Positions 7,550 to 15,266 of a DNA stretch of 21,457 nucleotides are shown here, one piece after another. The notes beneath the pieces were generated by a model that saw nothing but the letters and a program-made list of their open reading frames with translations, was not told where the DNA came from and made no database searches. Position 1 is the first letter of the stretch. Every line of letters begins with the position of its first letter. Source of the stretch: a virus; IMG/VR virus record IMGVR_UViG_3300020060_000028, positions 1-21,457 of that record. One strand, given 5' to 3'. The position numbers were made by a program, and so were the translations under genes.

Positions 7550-7926
7550 TAGAATTTCCAGTCCTGTTTCAGGATGCCGACGAGATAGCCGTCACGAGAC
7601 GGGCCGAAGTGATTGCGCAGAAGGCCTTCAACCTGGCCACCAAGCCGTTCCGCGATGCGGACGATGTGTGGCTGCTCGGTTACGGCTGTCATTCTGATGA
7701 CCTTCAGCGTGTCGAAAGCGTAGTGGCCGACATCGGCAAAGAAGCCCTTTGTCCACCCGTGGCCTGCCACCGTGACATGCACGTCCGTACGCTCGAAATG
7801 ATTGAATATGACGCCGGCTATGACCTCGCCGTTGCGCTCGATACCCATGCAGGTGAACGGCGGGACAATGACCGATCCGACCCGCTCGCCCACAAAGCGG
7901 GCCACGCGCTCGTCGGTTACGATCAC
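7549..7926 (-). CDS. GNAT-family acetyltransferase-like protein
   Basis: The 125-residue protein shows the compressed GNAT fold: strands at GIERNGEVIAGVIFNHFERT, a central segment with HVTVAG and FADVGHYAFDTL, and then the typical C-terminal block VTEQPHIVRIAERLGGQVEG followed by LLRNHFGPSRDGYLVGILKQ. The last block is the classic neighbour-residue, RLGF and EGxLR pattern of acetyl-CoA-dependent acetyltransferases. The substrate is unknown; host or virion proteins are possible. The start is GTG at 7926, overlapping the gp10-like stop in GTGA. The stop overlaps the next start in TAATG, so the gene is tightly built into the tail operon. Similar GNAT genes occur at this position in several short-tailed phages. 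The acetyl-CoA pyrophosphate loop (Q/R-x-x-G-x-G/A) is not obvious, so activity is less certain than fold. Confidence 0.75.
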   Translation of the reverse strand: MIVTDERVARFVGERVGSVIVPPFTCMGIERNGEVIAGVIFNHFERTDVHVTVAGHGWTKGFFADVGHYAFDTLKVIRMTAVTEQPHIVRIAERLGGQVEGLLRNHFGPSRDGYLVGILKQDWKF

Positions 7927-9611
7927 GTAATGATTTCCGCCGTTTGGTATGATGCCTCTATGCGGATCAGTTCATAATCAAGAGCGACGACGGAACCGGA
8001 GGTGATCTGAAACGCCGGGGAAAACGCATAACCGCTCCCTCCAACGGAAACCCATTCCTGGCGCGGCTTCATTTCCCTGGCCGCGCCCCAAACCGATGTT
8101 CCCCAGATGGCATTGCCCCACTCGCTGCCAACCGGGATCGGCGCGGCGTTCGGGGGAGATGGCAGGCTGACGAAATAATCAACCTGCATTGATACGGTGG
8201 TTTTGACACCGACAGGAGCAAGCCCGACCACCCTGGCCAGCCCTGCTATCTTCAGCGATGCAGGAGACCCCAGATCGTCGAACAGCGGAACACAAACGCC
8301 CGTATAGATTTCGCCCTGATCAAGGCCGGAAACGTTCGCTTCAACCACCTTGCCATCCTCGGAGCCGAAGAACAGGCGCTCCTTGAACACCAGGAGGCAA
8401 CGGCCATCCCAATTCAGGCGCCGGCACCATGCGCCTGTCCGCACATTGGCGAGGAACATGGCCGCCGGCTCTTCGCCTGCCGTGGGAAGCGCAATGACGG
8501 CCATCTGCTTCGACGGCCAGACTTCGCAATGCCAGTTCGATCCCCGCCGATCGACCGCCTCGTTCCATGCCACCTCGATTGGGTAGGAAACGGCGGTAGG
8601 ACCGAGCGCTGCCAATTCACGGTTGATCGCTTCACTGAGCCGCACATAGCCAATGGATGTAGCGATGATCAGATCCCCGCCGTCTCGTATCCATGCCTGC
8701 TTGCCGAGGGGCCGGCCTATGCGGTAGACGCCGACTTTATTCCAATCGTCGGCGCTGCTGGGGTTGGCTCCTTGGAAAACAGCAACTTCGCCTTCCGTCG
8801 TGACGAAGATGCACTGTTCGGAAAGACCGCCTTGCTCGCCGGCATCGGTGGACCATGAAGCACCGAACAGAATTGACCCACCAAGCCCGAAGACGCCACC
8901 GAGAGGCAGTTTTTTCAGTTCGCCGCCGATCACATCGACGGGGAGATACCACGCATTAAGACTGTTTTTCTGGAGGAAGAACAACCTTTGCTTGTAGGCC
9001 CACACATAGAACAGGATATCGGGCGTCAAGGCCGCGTCCGGTGCCGCAAAGGTCAGTGCCGGGGTTTCCTCGAATGTCACCCCGTCATAGACGAATGGCG
9101 TATCCTCTCCATTGACACCGCGAAGAAAAGTCCCACCTGCGGTCGCGAACTGAACCACGATCCAGTCACCGCCAACCGTGGCCTCAAGCACCTCCAGCCC
9201 GATGGTGGAGTCTTCCCCGAAGGTGTCGCCCGTATCGGTCTCAAGCGGTTCGTCGTCTTCCGTGGCGATTTCGTAGTTATAGGGAATGAGGATGGTCGTG
9301 ATGTCGTAGATTGCATCCTCGGTGGCGCCGAACATTTGCTCGACCGTGCCATTGATGTAGGCAAACAGCGAGAGTGTCGGTTTGTCGCCCTCCCCCAGGG
9401 TTGCATAGAGCTCCGATCCACGAAGCAGGCGAACGCCGGTCGCGGTCGGGAACATGTTGTCCAGCACCGCTGCACCCGAGACGTTGGTGCCGTCCGCGTT
9501 CTTGGCTTGCGGCTGCGCAAGATTGAGGTTTGACACCCATCCGTTTCGCGGGGCCGGGAATGCCGCCAGTTCGCTCGTGCGCGGCTTCTGGCGCTGCGTC
9601 GGTGTCCTCAT
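7923..9611 (-). CDS. gp10-like packaged-DNA stabilisation/tail hub protein
   Basis: The 562-residue protein is rich in beta strands and short turns. It has repeated aromatic/Gly motifs (FAYINGTVEQMFGAT, LFYVWAYKQRLFFLQKNSLN, WYLPVDVIGGELKKLPLGG, IFVTTEGEVAVFQGANPSS, LLVFKERLFFGSEDGKVVEA), as expected for a beta-propeller. A DNMFPTATGVRLLRGSE segment near residue 53 is typical of the P22 gp10 family, which plugs the portal channel with gp4 and gp26 and retains packaged DNA. P22 gp10 is about 470 residues, so this one is longer. It follows the gp4-like adaptor, as in P22, but a plus-strand HNH gene lies between them. The ATG at 9611 has no strong ribosome-binding site. It ends in the GTGA overlap with the acetyltransferase gene. 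Confidence 0.8.
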   Translation of the reverse strand: MRTPTQRQKPRTSELAAFPAPRNGWVSNLNLAQPQAKNADGTNVSGAAVLDNMFPTATGVRLLRGSELYATLGEGDKPTLSLFAYINGTVEQMFGATEDAIYDITTILIPYNYEIATEDDEPLETDTGDTFGEDSTIGLEVLEATVGGDWIVVQFATAGGTFLRGVNGEDTPFVYDGVTFEETPALTFAAPDAALTPDILFYVWAYKQRLFFLQKNSLNAWYLPVDVIGGELKKLPLGGVFGLGGSILFGASWSTDAGEQGGLSEQCIFVTTEGEVAVFQGANPSSADDWNKVGVYRIGRPLGKQAWIRDGGDLIIATSIGYVRLSEAINRELAALGPTAVSYPIEVAWNEAVDRRGSNWHCEVWPSKQMAVIALPTAGEEPAAMFLANVRTGAWCRRLNWDGRCLLVFKERLFFGSEDGKVVEANVSGLDQGEIYTGVCVPLFDDLGSPASLKIAGLARVVGLAPVGVKTTVSMQVDYFVSLPSPPNAAPIPVGSEWGNAIWGTSVWGAAREMKPRQEWVSVGGSGYAFSPAFQITSGSVVALDYELIRIEASYQTAEIIT

Positions 9612-9612
9612 A

Positions 9613-9641
9613 TTGCACCGACAGCCGCACTGCGGTACAAA
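9613..9641 (+). promoter_or_regulatory. Candidate promoter of the right HNH gene
   Basis: TTGCAC (9613-9618) and TACAAA (9636-9641) are spaced 17 bases apart in the 98-base divergent gap between the gp10-like gene and the HNH gene. The matches to consensus are moderate: three of six at -35 and four of six at -10. The spacer contains a short dyad, CCGCA-C-TGCGG (9625-9635). A start near 9648 would leave a leader of about 60 bases before the ATG at 9710. This is pattern evidence only. Confidence 0.28.
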
Positions 9642-9709
9642 TGACGAACGCGCCCAGTGCTGGAAACACTCGAGCGCGTCCTAACCAACCAACCTGACAA
9701 GAGGCTGAA

Positions 9710-10291
9710 ATGGCTCCCAAACCAATATGCTCGATTCCAGATTGCGGCAAGCCGGCATGCAACATGCGAGGCTGGTGCAATGCTCACTATCACCGCTGGC
9801 GCCTCCATGGCCACCCTCTGGGTGGAGGTACGAAGTTCGGAGAACCGGAAACTTTTTACCAAAAAACAGCCCTCCTTTTTGCTCGCGATGAATGTCTACT
9901 TTGGCCTTTCGGCCTGACTAAAAACGGATACCCACAGATTTGGCGGGACGGGAAGAAACTCTACGTCCATCGGCTAATCTGCGAGGCGATCAAGGGAGCA
10001 CCGCCCTCTAGTGACCACGAAGCCGCGCACTCTTGCGGCGTGAAGGCATGCGTCTCGTCGGCTCACCTTAGCTGGAAAACACACGTCGAAAACGAGGCCG
10101 ACAAGCTTTTGCATGGCACAAGATTGAGTGGAGCGAAGCACACATTGGCTCGGCTTACTGAAACCGATATCCGAACGATCCGAGACCTCGGCGGCAAAAA
10201 AGAACAGGCAGAGATTGCGGAGATTTACGGCGTCTCACAAAGCCACGTCAGTAGCATTCTTAGCGGGCGCCGATGGTCATCCTTATCCTAA
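9710..10291 (+). CDS. HNH-type homing endonuclease with zinc finger and C-terminal HTH
   Basis: A 193-residue protein starts with ATG at 9710 after AAGAGG (9699-9704). The N-terminus carries a Cys/His cluster (C7, C12, C23, H26 in CSIPDC, GWCNAHYHRW) likely to bind zinc. The HNH core covers about residues 75-130: YPQIWRDGKKLYVHRLICEA, then HEAAHSCGVKACVSSAHLSW and ENEADKLLHGTRLSG. Residues 145-187 form a helix-turn-helix (LTETDIRTIRDLGGKKEQAE, IAEIYGVSQSHVSSILSGRR) that probably supplies DNA specificity. It lies on the strand opposite to the late operon, exactly between the gp4-like and gp10-like genes. It overlaps the 3' end of the gp4-like gene by nine bases. This is typical of a free-standing homing gene; it has no virion function. 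It is not closely similar to the left HNH gene and was probably acquired separately. Confidence 0.88.
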   Translation: MAPKPICSIPDCGKPACNMRGWCNAHYHRWRLHGHPLGGGTKFGEPETFYQKTALLFARDECLLWPFGLTKNGYPQIWRDGKKLYVHRLICEAIKGAPPSSDHEAAHSCGVKACVSSAHLSWKTHVENEADKLLHGTRLSGAKHTLARLTETDIRTIRDLGGKKEQAEIAEIYGVSQSHVSSILSGRRWSSLS

Positions 10292-10984
10292 CTGCCATGG
10301 CCACCCGACACTAACATTTGGGTACCGGCGCCGGCCGTTTGACCTAATCACAACGGCGCCGCGATCCCTCGCTTGGGCTTGAGATAGAGCTATCTCGTAC
10401 GTTTCGAGATCCTCAGAAAACTCCAGCCGCTTCTGCGCCCTCCAGCGCCATATGAGGCCCAGGGTGAGCAGGCGTTCGTCAAGCGCGAAGGTATCGCTGT
10501 CGTTGTCAAAGGCGGCCTTGGGCGTGCCGCCCGGAGCGATAGCGAAATTCTTGGAGACATAGGGGAACTTGGCGGTTGCCCCGGACGCGGGGGCCGGCTG
10601 GAATTGGAACTGCCCCCCGGTGAGCAGCCACCATCCGGGAGAGACGACGCCCAGATAGAAGCCGTTCTGGATCATGATCCATGTGTCCATATCGGGCACC
10701 TGGGTATAGCCCCAGAACCAGCTATTGGCATCCGATACGCCCTGCCCGAGGCTCATGCGGTCATAGTCTTCCGGCAACGGAAAGGCTGTGTCCGTCCCGT
10801 TGCCGGCGATTGCGTTGATCTTGGTCAAAGCCTGCCAGTCATGCGACTTCATGATATCGACGCCGACCTCCGTCACGAGATCGGCAATCTCCACCACGGT
10901 CTGCTCCGACGACGAGAATACCGTTGCCGGCTTCGTGCCAATGAGGCGGATCAGGGCAGACTGGCAGGCTGACAGGCAGGTCAT
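10283..10984 (-). CDS. gp4-like head-to-tail adaptor/tail accessory protein
   Basis: The 233-residue protein has a helical front (residues 25-50, EQTVVEIADLVTEVGVDIMK followed by SHDWQALTK) that matches the fold opening of P22 gp4-type adaptors, which bind the bottom of the portal ring. The middle is beta-rich with many aromatics (SWFWGYTQVPDMDTWIMIQN). The C-terminus has a helical pair (LDERLLTLGLIWRWRAQKRL) and then a Pro/Trp-rich ending (VGWPWQLG), as is usual for this family. It starts one base after the stop of the 239-residue gene and precedes the gp10-like gene in operon order. Other head-tail connector families have the same general shape, so the precise type is inferred from the gp10-like partner. 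Confidence 0.75.
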   Translation of the reverse strand: MTCLSACQSALIRLIGTKPATVFSSSEQTVVEIADLVTEVGVDIMKSHDWQALTKINAIAGNGTDTAFPLPEDYDRMSLGQGVSDANSWFWGYTQVPDMDTWIMIQNGFYLGVVSPGWWLLTGGQFQFQPAPASGATAKFPYVSKNFAIAPGGTPKAAFDNDSDTFALDERLLTLGLIWRWRAQKRLEFSEDLETYEIALSQAQARDRGAVVIRSNGRRRYPNVSVGWPWQLG

Positions 10985-10985
10985 A

Positions 10986-11705
10986 TCAGGCGGCGCTCAG
11001 TTCGCGGGCCATGCTGACAAGCGTGTCATGGCTCGGATTGCCCCTTGGCCGGCCGGCGCCGGTCTTGTTGGCGATCCAGTCTTTCAGCGCTTCGGCGTCC
11101 ATATTGGCGAATTCGGCGTCAGAGGCTTGCTGGAGCGCGTCGATCTCTTGCGGCGGCAATTCCTTCACCGGGATGATGGAGGCCCTGAGGGCGGCAAGCT
11201 CGGCCCGCAGTTCGTCCATTTCGGCGGCATTGTTGGCGCCCTTGGAACGATCGGCCATGTAAGCGCGCGCCATCTCCTTCAGCACGTTGGAGGCCATGCC
11301 CAGGCTCTTGAGGCTGTCGCCCTCCAGATGGTAGAGCGACTCGATCGAATAGATGCGCAGCGCGCGGCACAGCGACAGGTTCGCATCGGACATGCCGTAG
11401 GCTTTCAGCATCTCCAGCGGCGTGCCTGCTGCGGTCTGGTCGGCGCCGGCCAGGAATTCACGGTATTGATCAGCCCAGCGCTCGGCATAGGTGACGGTCT
11501 TGCCGTTCTCGCGCTTCCACATCGCATCGACGGGGAAGACGGGCGAATAGTTCTTCGAGCCGGCAAAGCGGACCTCGACAACCTGCCGCATGTTCTTGAC
11601 GAGGTGTCCTTCACGCTCGGAAGCGTTCACGTCCTCGATCGCGTCATAGCGGAACAGCGGGGTGATGGTGATTTCTCGGGTATCGATAGCAACGGACTCG
11701 GCCAT
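10986..11705 (-). CDS. Conserved phage protein of unknown function between capsid and adaptor genes
   Basis: The 239-residue protein has a beta-rich opening with acidic and basic residues (residues 1-55, with MWKRENGKTVTYAERWADQY just after). A helical middle follows (residues 95-150, LKAYGMSDANLSLCRALRIY), then a probable coiled coil (about 155-180, NNAAEMDELRAELAALRASI). The C-terminus includes KTGAGRPRGNPS. No catalytic motif is recognised. The ribosome-binding site AAGGA precedes the ATG at 11705, and the leader shares the 11-mer TCAGACAAGGA with the scaffold gene. It is the first gene after the terminator. By position it could be a head completion or assembly protein, but this is not shown. 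Confidence 0.7.
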   Translation of the reverse strand: MAESVAIDTREITITPLFRYDAIEDVNASEREGHLVKNMRQVVEVRFAGSKNYSPVFPVDAMWKRENGKTVTYAERWADQYREFLAGADQTAAGTPLEMLKAYGMSDANLSLCRALRIYSIESLYHLEGDSLKSLGMASNVLKEMARAYMADRSKGANNAAEMDELRAELAALRASIIPVKELPPQEIDALQQASDAEFANMDAEALKDWIANKTGAGRPRGNPSHDTLVSMARELSAA

Positions 11706-11740
11706 GGTGGTTTTCCTTGTCTGAAAAGGTTTCGGATGTA

Positions 11741-11766
11741 GAAAAGGGCGGCCACGACAGCCGCCC
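11741..11766 (-). terminator. Intrinsic terminator after the capsid genes
   Basis: Read on the minus strand, the sequence is GGGCGGC, a seven-base loop TGTCGTG, GCCGCCC and then TTTTC. This is a perfect seven-base-pair GC-only stem followed by a short U-run. It lies in the 84-base gap between the capsid accessory gene and the 239-residue gene, and nothing else occupies the gap. It probably lowers transcription of the adaptor and tail genes relative to the capsid genes. The U-run is short, so read-through is expected, and no new minus-strand promoter is evident right after it. Confidence 0.75.
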
Positions 11767-11789
11767 TCATTGTCTGGTCTGCGGGAGTG

Positions 11790-12146
11790 TTACGCAGGGA
11801 CGGCGTTTTTGGCGCCACGGCTGACGTGGAAGTACTGGCCGTTGGTGATCGCCGTATTGACGGGCGTGTAGAACCCGCCGGCACCGGTTGCGACAGTGTA
11901 TCCCGGCATGGTGATCACGACCTGCGTGCCGGTGGTGGCGGTCGCTGCGATGTCGGCCGAAGCCTGCACCCAGTAGTATTCGCGACCGTCGTCACCCATC
12001 TCGCTGTCACCCAGCTTGTAGGACGGCAAGCCAGCAATGCTGGTGCCGACGCCAAGCGTGGTGTCCCAATAGGGAAGGCCGGTGAAAACGTCGGAAAGCT
12101 GCGGGCCAAGCTGGGGCGTGGTCCTGAAAGGTACGGAATTTGCCAT
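11790..12146 (-). CDS. Small capsid-linked protein, possible decoration protein
   Basis: The 118-residue protein is predicted to be mostly beta: SVPFRTTPQLGPQLSDVFTG, GREYYWVQASADIAA, GTQVVITMPGYTVATGAGGF, YFHVSRGAKNAVPA. It has no lysine-rich or catalytic regions. AAGGAG lies seven bases before the ATG, one of the strongest ribosome-binding sites here. The gene starts only 24 bases after the major capsid stop, and the pair ends in the intrinsic terminator. It therefore shares the capsid transcript and is expected to be abundant. Small beta proteins in this position are often capsid decoration or stabilising proteins; that role is inferred. Confidence 0.72.
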   Translation of the reverse strand: MANSVPFRTTPQLGPQLSDVFTGLPYWDTTLGVGTSIAGLPSYKLGDSEMGDDGREYYWVQASADIAATATTGTQVVITMPGYTVATGAGGFYTPVNTAITNGQYFHVSRGAKNAVPA

Positions 12147-12170
12147 GATAGGCTCCTTTTGGTTTGAGGA

Positions 12171-13181
12171 TTACGCGGTCTTGAGCCGGACTTGGCTCAA
12201 AGGATTCTCGACCACGAACTGACCGGACCAGACAATGCCCTGAGCCCATGCGTCCTGGTTGATCGGGCGAATGCCGTCACCGGGATGGAAGGGGACAAAA
12301 GCCTGGCCGGGGAACTCGTAGATGGACAGGTTGTCGGTGTTCAGGGCGAAGATGGTGTTGGTCGGCATGACGTTACCGATACCACCGGCCGCCACAACGT
12401 CCACCAGACCGGCTGGGGTCCAGACACCAAGGCTTTCGAAGCCAAGCTGCGTGGCGCGCTGGGTGGTGATGCGCTGGTGAGCGACCGTCGCGGCGGAGAT
12501 GGCTGAGTAGGCGTTCGCGTCCATGACCCAGAGATCCGGATACATGTTGTTGCGGGAGCGGGCCAACGCGACCTTTTCCATGATCGGGCGGGCCGTGGTC
12601 GAATCCCAAGCGGTGAAGCCTGAGACATCGCCAGCGGTGATGTCGTAGTACGTGGTGCGCCAGTTGGCGACCGTACCGCGATCGATGCCGCCATAGGTGC
12701 CCGAGTTGTAGACGATAGGCACGGCGCCGCCGAGACCGATCATCTGCCGCCCGCCTGCACCGGTTCCATCAGCGACGAGTGAGGCTTCCCACTCTTCCTT
12801 GATGGTCTTCTCGGCCGCCTTCAGGTAGAATTCCATCAGGTCGATCTGCTCTTCCTCGCCGCTCGTATAGAGCAGTTCGGTGCCGTTCAGCGAGAACATG
12901 GCGACGACACGGGACCAGTTGAAGACTGCGGAATTCAGCAGTTCCTTCGGGGTGATCTCGATCTTGTCGTAGCCAGTGAACCACTGGGCTGCAAGTTTGT
13001 CGAACTCGATGGGAATGCGAAGCTCAGGGCCGCCGGCACGCTTCACCTTGATGCGGCCGGAATCCTTGAGGATCTTGGTCAGCGGCGTGGACTTGTAAAC
13101 GATGTCCTGCACCGTCTTGGAACGCTTTGCCACGGCAGCGGTGAGCATCTGCCGATATTGGCGATCGGTTACGATAGGCAT
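12171..13181 (-). CDS. Major capsid protein
   Basis: The 336-residue protein has an N-terminal helix (MPIVTDRQYRQMLTAAVAKR). A beta-strand P-domain-like region follows (LRIPIEFDKLAAQWFTGYDK), then a long spine-like helix (about residues 125-160, EEEQIDLMEFYLKAAEKTIK). Next is an A-domain-like part with DLWVMDANAYSAISAATV and IGNVMPTNTIFALNTDNLSI. The C-terminal part has VPFHPGDGIRPINQDAWAQG and VVENPLSQVRLKTA. The order and length fit an HK97-fold capsid protein. The gene directly follows the scaffold and has a strong AAGGAG site seven bases before the ATG, as expected for the most abundant virion protein. No cleaved N-terminal delta domain is visible, consistent with a separate scaffold protein. 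Confidence 0.85.
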   Translation of the reverse strand: MPIVTDRQYRQMLTAAVAKRSKTVQDIVYKSTPLTKILKDSGRIKVKRAGGPELRIPIEFDKLAAQWFTGYDKIEITPKELLNSAVFNWSRVVAMFSLNGTELLYTSGEEEQIDLMEFYLKAAEKTIKEEWEASLVADGTGAGGRQMIGLGGAVPIVYNSGTYGGIDRGTVANWRTTYYDITAGDVSGFTAWDSTTARPIMEKVALARSRNNMYPDLWVMDANAYSAISAATVAHQRITTQRATQLGFESLGVWTPAGLVDVVAAGGIGNVMPTNTIFALNTDNLSIYEFPGQAFVPFHPGDGIRPINQDAWAQGIVWSGQFVVENPLSQVRLKTA

Positions 13182-13193
13182 TGGATTTCTCCT

Positions 13194-14435
13194 TTATGAA
13201 GCCAGCTTGCGCGCTTCGCGCTTGAGCAGCTTCCTGATGTCGGTTTCGTCGTCGCCCTCGTCGGGGTCTTGCCCGTTGGGAGCGCCACGGATGGATTTCG
13301 CGCCAGCATCGTCGGAAGGCACGGGTTTCGCGACAGCAAGGGCCTCATGAGCTTGAGAAGGCGCGACTGAAGAGGTCGGATTGATCCGAACAGCCATGTC
13401 GTACGCAGCTTCAAGCCGTTCCTGAGGAGACAGGGACGCGGGGATTTTTCCTGAGGTGAGGAAGAACGCGATGTCCCCCTCAAGCTCATGGTATCGCGGG
13501 TTCTTCTCCGCGAATGGGGCGATGATCGACTGCACCGTTTGTTCCTGGCGCATCGACTGGAGTTCCTGCTTGAGCGCCTGCACCTCGGGATCGGGCTGGC
13601 GCTGCTGCGTCTGCTGGCGGGGCTGGTTGACAGCCTGCTGATAGGCCTGCGGGTTCTGCGAAATGTGCTGAAGAACATCCATCAGGTTCAGATGCGAGCC
13701 GTCCGCCTTGCGCGGGCCGATCTCGCGCAGAATGCTCTCCAGCCCTGCGATGGGGTTCTGAGCCAAGGCCTTCTCGACCTCGACAACCTTGGCCAGGCTG
13801 TCCTTGAGCTGGCGCCCGTTGCTCTTGGCAATCTCGTCAAACTCACGGATGGGCTCGTAGCGCTCGCCGGCTTCGCGGTATTTCGAGACCTCGGCCTCAT
13901 GCTCCTGCGACATGCGGGCAATTTCGCCCTTCACGGCATGGGGAACGTTGGCCCAGACCTCCTTGGCGCGGGGCAAAAACCGGGCGGGCGGCTCGTGATT
14001 CCTGCCCTCAGACTGGCGCTTATCCGTTTCCGCCCGCTCGGTCGCGGCCTTTTCAGGCTCGCCCTTGTCAGCCTTGGCGTCAACGTCCGGCTCATCGCCA
14101 TCGGTCTTGGCCTTGGCGAATTTGCCGTCATCCGCGCGTGATTTGGCGGGCTTCTCGTCCTTTTCCTTCTCGTCTACCTTGGCCTTGGCGTCCTTCGCGG
14201 CATCCTCGCCCTTTGCCTTGACCTCTTTGGCTTCCTCGCTCCGGATGCGCTCCAGTTCGGCCTTGAGCGTGTCGCCAGCGGTTTCCGGCTTCGCATCGGG
14301 CTTCGGGGCATCAACGTTCGGTTCGGTGAGGCTGGGTTTACCGCCACCTGTGCCGAGAGGTGCGCCGCCCTGGTCAATGGACGTGGAAAGGGGAACGGTG
14401 CCCGCGATGGGCGCCGGCTGCATGTCGGTCGTCAT
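13194..14435 (-). CDS. Capsid scaffolding protein
   Basis: The 413-residue protein is highly charged. Residues about 55-150 are Lys/Asp/Glu/Ala-rich (ELERIRSEEAKEVKAKGEDA, KAKVDEKEKDEKPAKSRADD) and should be largely disordered or helical. Residues 150-230 are helical (RFLPRAKEVWANVPHAVKGE). Residues about 275-310 are Gln-rich coiled coil (QQTQQRQPDPEVQALKQELQ). The C-terminus is strongly basic (RKLLKREARKLAS), which fits a capsid-binding tail like that of P22 gp8. P22 scaffold is about 300 residues, so this is longer. It lies immediately upstream of the capsid gene, the standard place for scaffold. AAGGA precedes the ATG. No protease motif is visible, so it is not an obvious protease-scaffold fusion. 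Confidence 0.82.
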   Translation of the reverse strand: MTTDMQPAPIAGTVPLSTSIDQGGAPLGTGGGKPSLTEPNVDAPKPDAKPETAGDTLKAELERIRSEEAKEVKAKGEDAAKDAKAKVDEKEKDEKPAKSRADDGKFAKAKTDGDEPDVDAKADKGEPEKAATERAETDKRQSEGRNHEPPARFLPRAKEVWANVPHAVKGEIARMSQEHEAEVSKYREAGERYEPIREFDEIAKSNGRQLKDSLAKVVEVEKALAQNPIAGLESILREIGPRKADGSHLNLMDVLQHISQNPQAYQQAVNQPRQQTQQRQPDPEVQALKQELQSMRQEQTVQSIIAPFAEKNPRYHELEGDIAFFLTSGKIPASLSPQERLEAAYDMAVRINPTSSVAPSQAHEALAVAKPVPSDDAGAKSIRGAPNGQDPDEGDDETDIRKLLKREARKLAS

Positions 14436-14465
14436 TTGGGTAATCCTTGTCTGAGGAGGATTGGT

Positions 14466-14822
14466 TTACTGTATCGCCGCGATTTCAGGCGGCAGATTCC
14501 CTGAGAGAACATCCGCCATGGCCTGCTTGACGTCGTTGCGGCGCTCGACGGGATCGGCCACCGCTTCAACGGTCTTCACGGTCTCATTGCCGAGGGCGAC
14601 GTATTCCTCGCCCTTCGGGTTTCCACTGGCCTTGTAGGTGTTCTCAAGGTCGCGCGGGTTGCTGTACCATTTGCCATCGGCCATGCTCTGGACGGGCTCG
14701 GCAAACGGCCTCACGATCTGCGGGCAGGCGAGATGGGAACGCGGGCCGCGAGACATAGGAGCGACCTTGCGATAGACCTTGCGGCCATTGCCGAGGTCGA
14801 TCCACTCATGCGCGTCCATCAT
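14466..14822 (-). CDS. Small conserved phage protein of unknown function
   Basis: A 118-residue product is read from the first of two ATG codons at 14822. That start overlaps the preceding stop in TGATG, so coupling is likely; a longer frame begins at 14864 but lies inside the neighbour. The sequence opens MMDAHEWIDLGNGRKVYRKV and continues SHLACPQIVRPFAEPVQSMA, DGKWYSNPRDLENTYKASGN and YVALGNETVKTVEAVAD. This pattern of an N-terminal beta patch, an RS-L-CP segment and a DGK-Y-S segment recurs in small proteins encoded upstream of scaffold genes in short-tailed phages; their function is not known to me. No enzyme motif is seen, and the single Cys does not suggest a zinc site. Confidence 0.66.
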   Translation of the reverse strand: MMDAHEWIDLGNGRKVYRKVAPMSRGPRSHLACPQIVRPFAEPVQSMADGKWYSNPRDLENTYKASGNPKGEEYVALGNETVKTVEAVADPVERRNDVKQAMADVLSGNLPPEIAAIQ

Positions 14823-15241
14823 CACGCATCCGGCACCGGGTTGGCCCAGGTGTTCAGGCGCCATCCGGTTGCGGTGACCGCAATAGCCTGGAATGAACTG
14901 TTGGCAGCAAGCGCCGCCTCGTTGGGGCCAGCAACGCCGTTGATGGTGTTGGTGCCGGTTGGGCGGATTTCACAGCCAGTCGCCAGCACCGCACCATAGA
15001 TCGTCAGGCCAATGAGTGATGCACTGAGTGGAGGAAGCGTGACGATGTTGTTGGCATCCGCCGAAGTGACCAGCACCATGCCATCGGTCGGCAGGAGAAG
15101 GCCTGTCGTCAAGCCGTTTGCCGTTGCAGTCACGGCGCGTTCAACGGTGCTGGTCGGCTTGGCGGTGTCGATCTGCTTCGCCAATTCCGAGGCGAGAGGC
15201 GGGACCATGCTCAGTTCTACAAGTCGGCTCGTGTTTGCCAT
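14822..15241 (-). CDS. Small beta-rich protein, possibly virion-associated
   Basis: The 139-residue protein is rich in Thr, Ala, Asn and Val: VERAVTATANGLTTGLLLPT, GMVLVTSADANNIVTLPPLS, AVLATGCEIRPTGTNTINGV, FQAIAVTATGWRLNTW. The repeated short strands suggest a beta-sandwich or trimeric beta structure. It has no catalytic motif. AAGGAAAA lies just upstream of the ATG at 15241, and the gene begins 25 bases after the SGNH hydrolase stop. Its location after that hydrolase suggests a structural or decoration partner, but the assignment is only contextual. Confidence 0.62.
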   Translation of the reverse strand: MANTSRLVELSMVPPLASELAKQIDTAKPTSTVERAVTATANGLTTGLLLPTDGMVLVTSADANNIVTLPPLSASLIGLTIYGAVLATGCEIRPTGTNTINGVAGPNEAALAANSSFQAIAVTATGWRLNTWANPVPDA

Positions 15242-15266
15242 GTGAGTTTTCCTTCAGGTTGATGGG

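Noticed and set aside
10788-11741. Plus-strand open frame of 317 codons
   Set aside because: Antisense to the 239-residue gene and part of the gp4-like gene, crosses the terminator, has no ribosome-binding site and no recognisable domain.
13488-14141. Plus-strand open frame of 217 codons, Leu/Val/Gly-rich
   Set aside because: Antisense to the scaffold gene; composition is explained by the mirrored codons.
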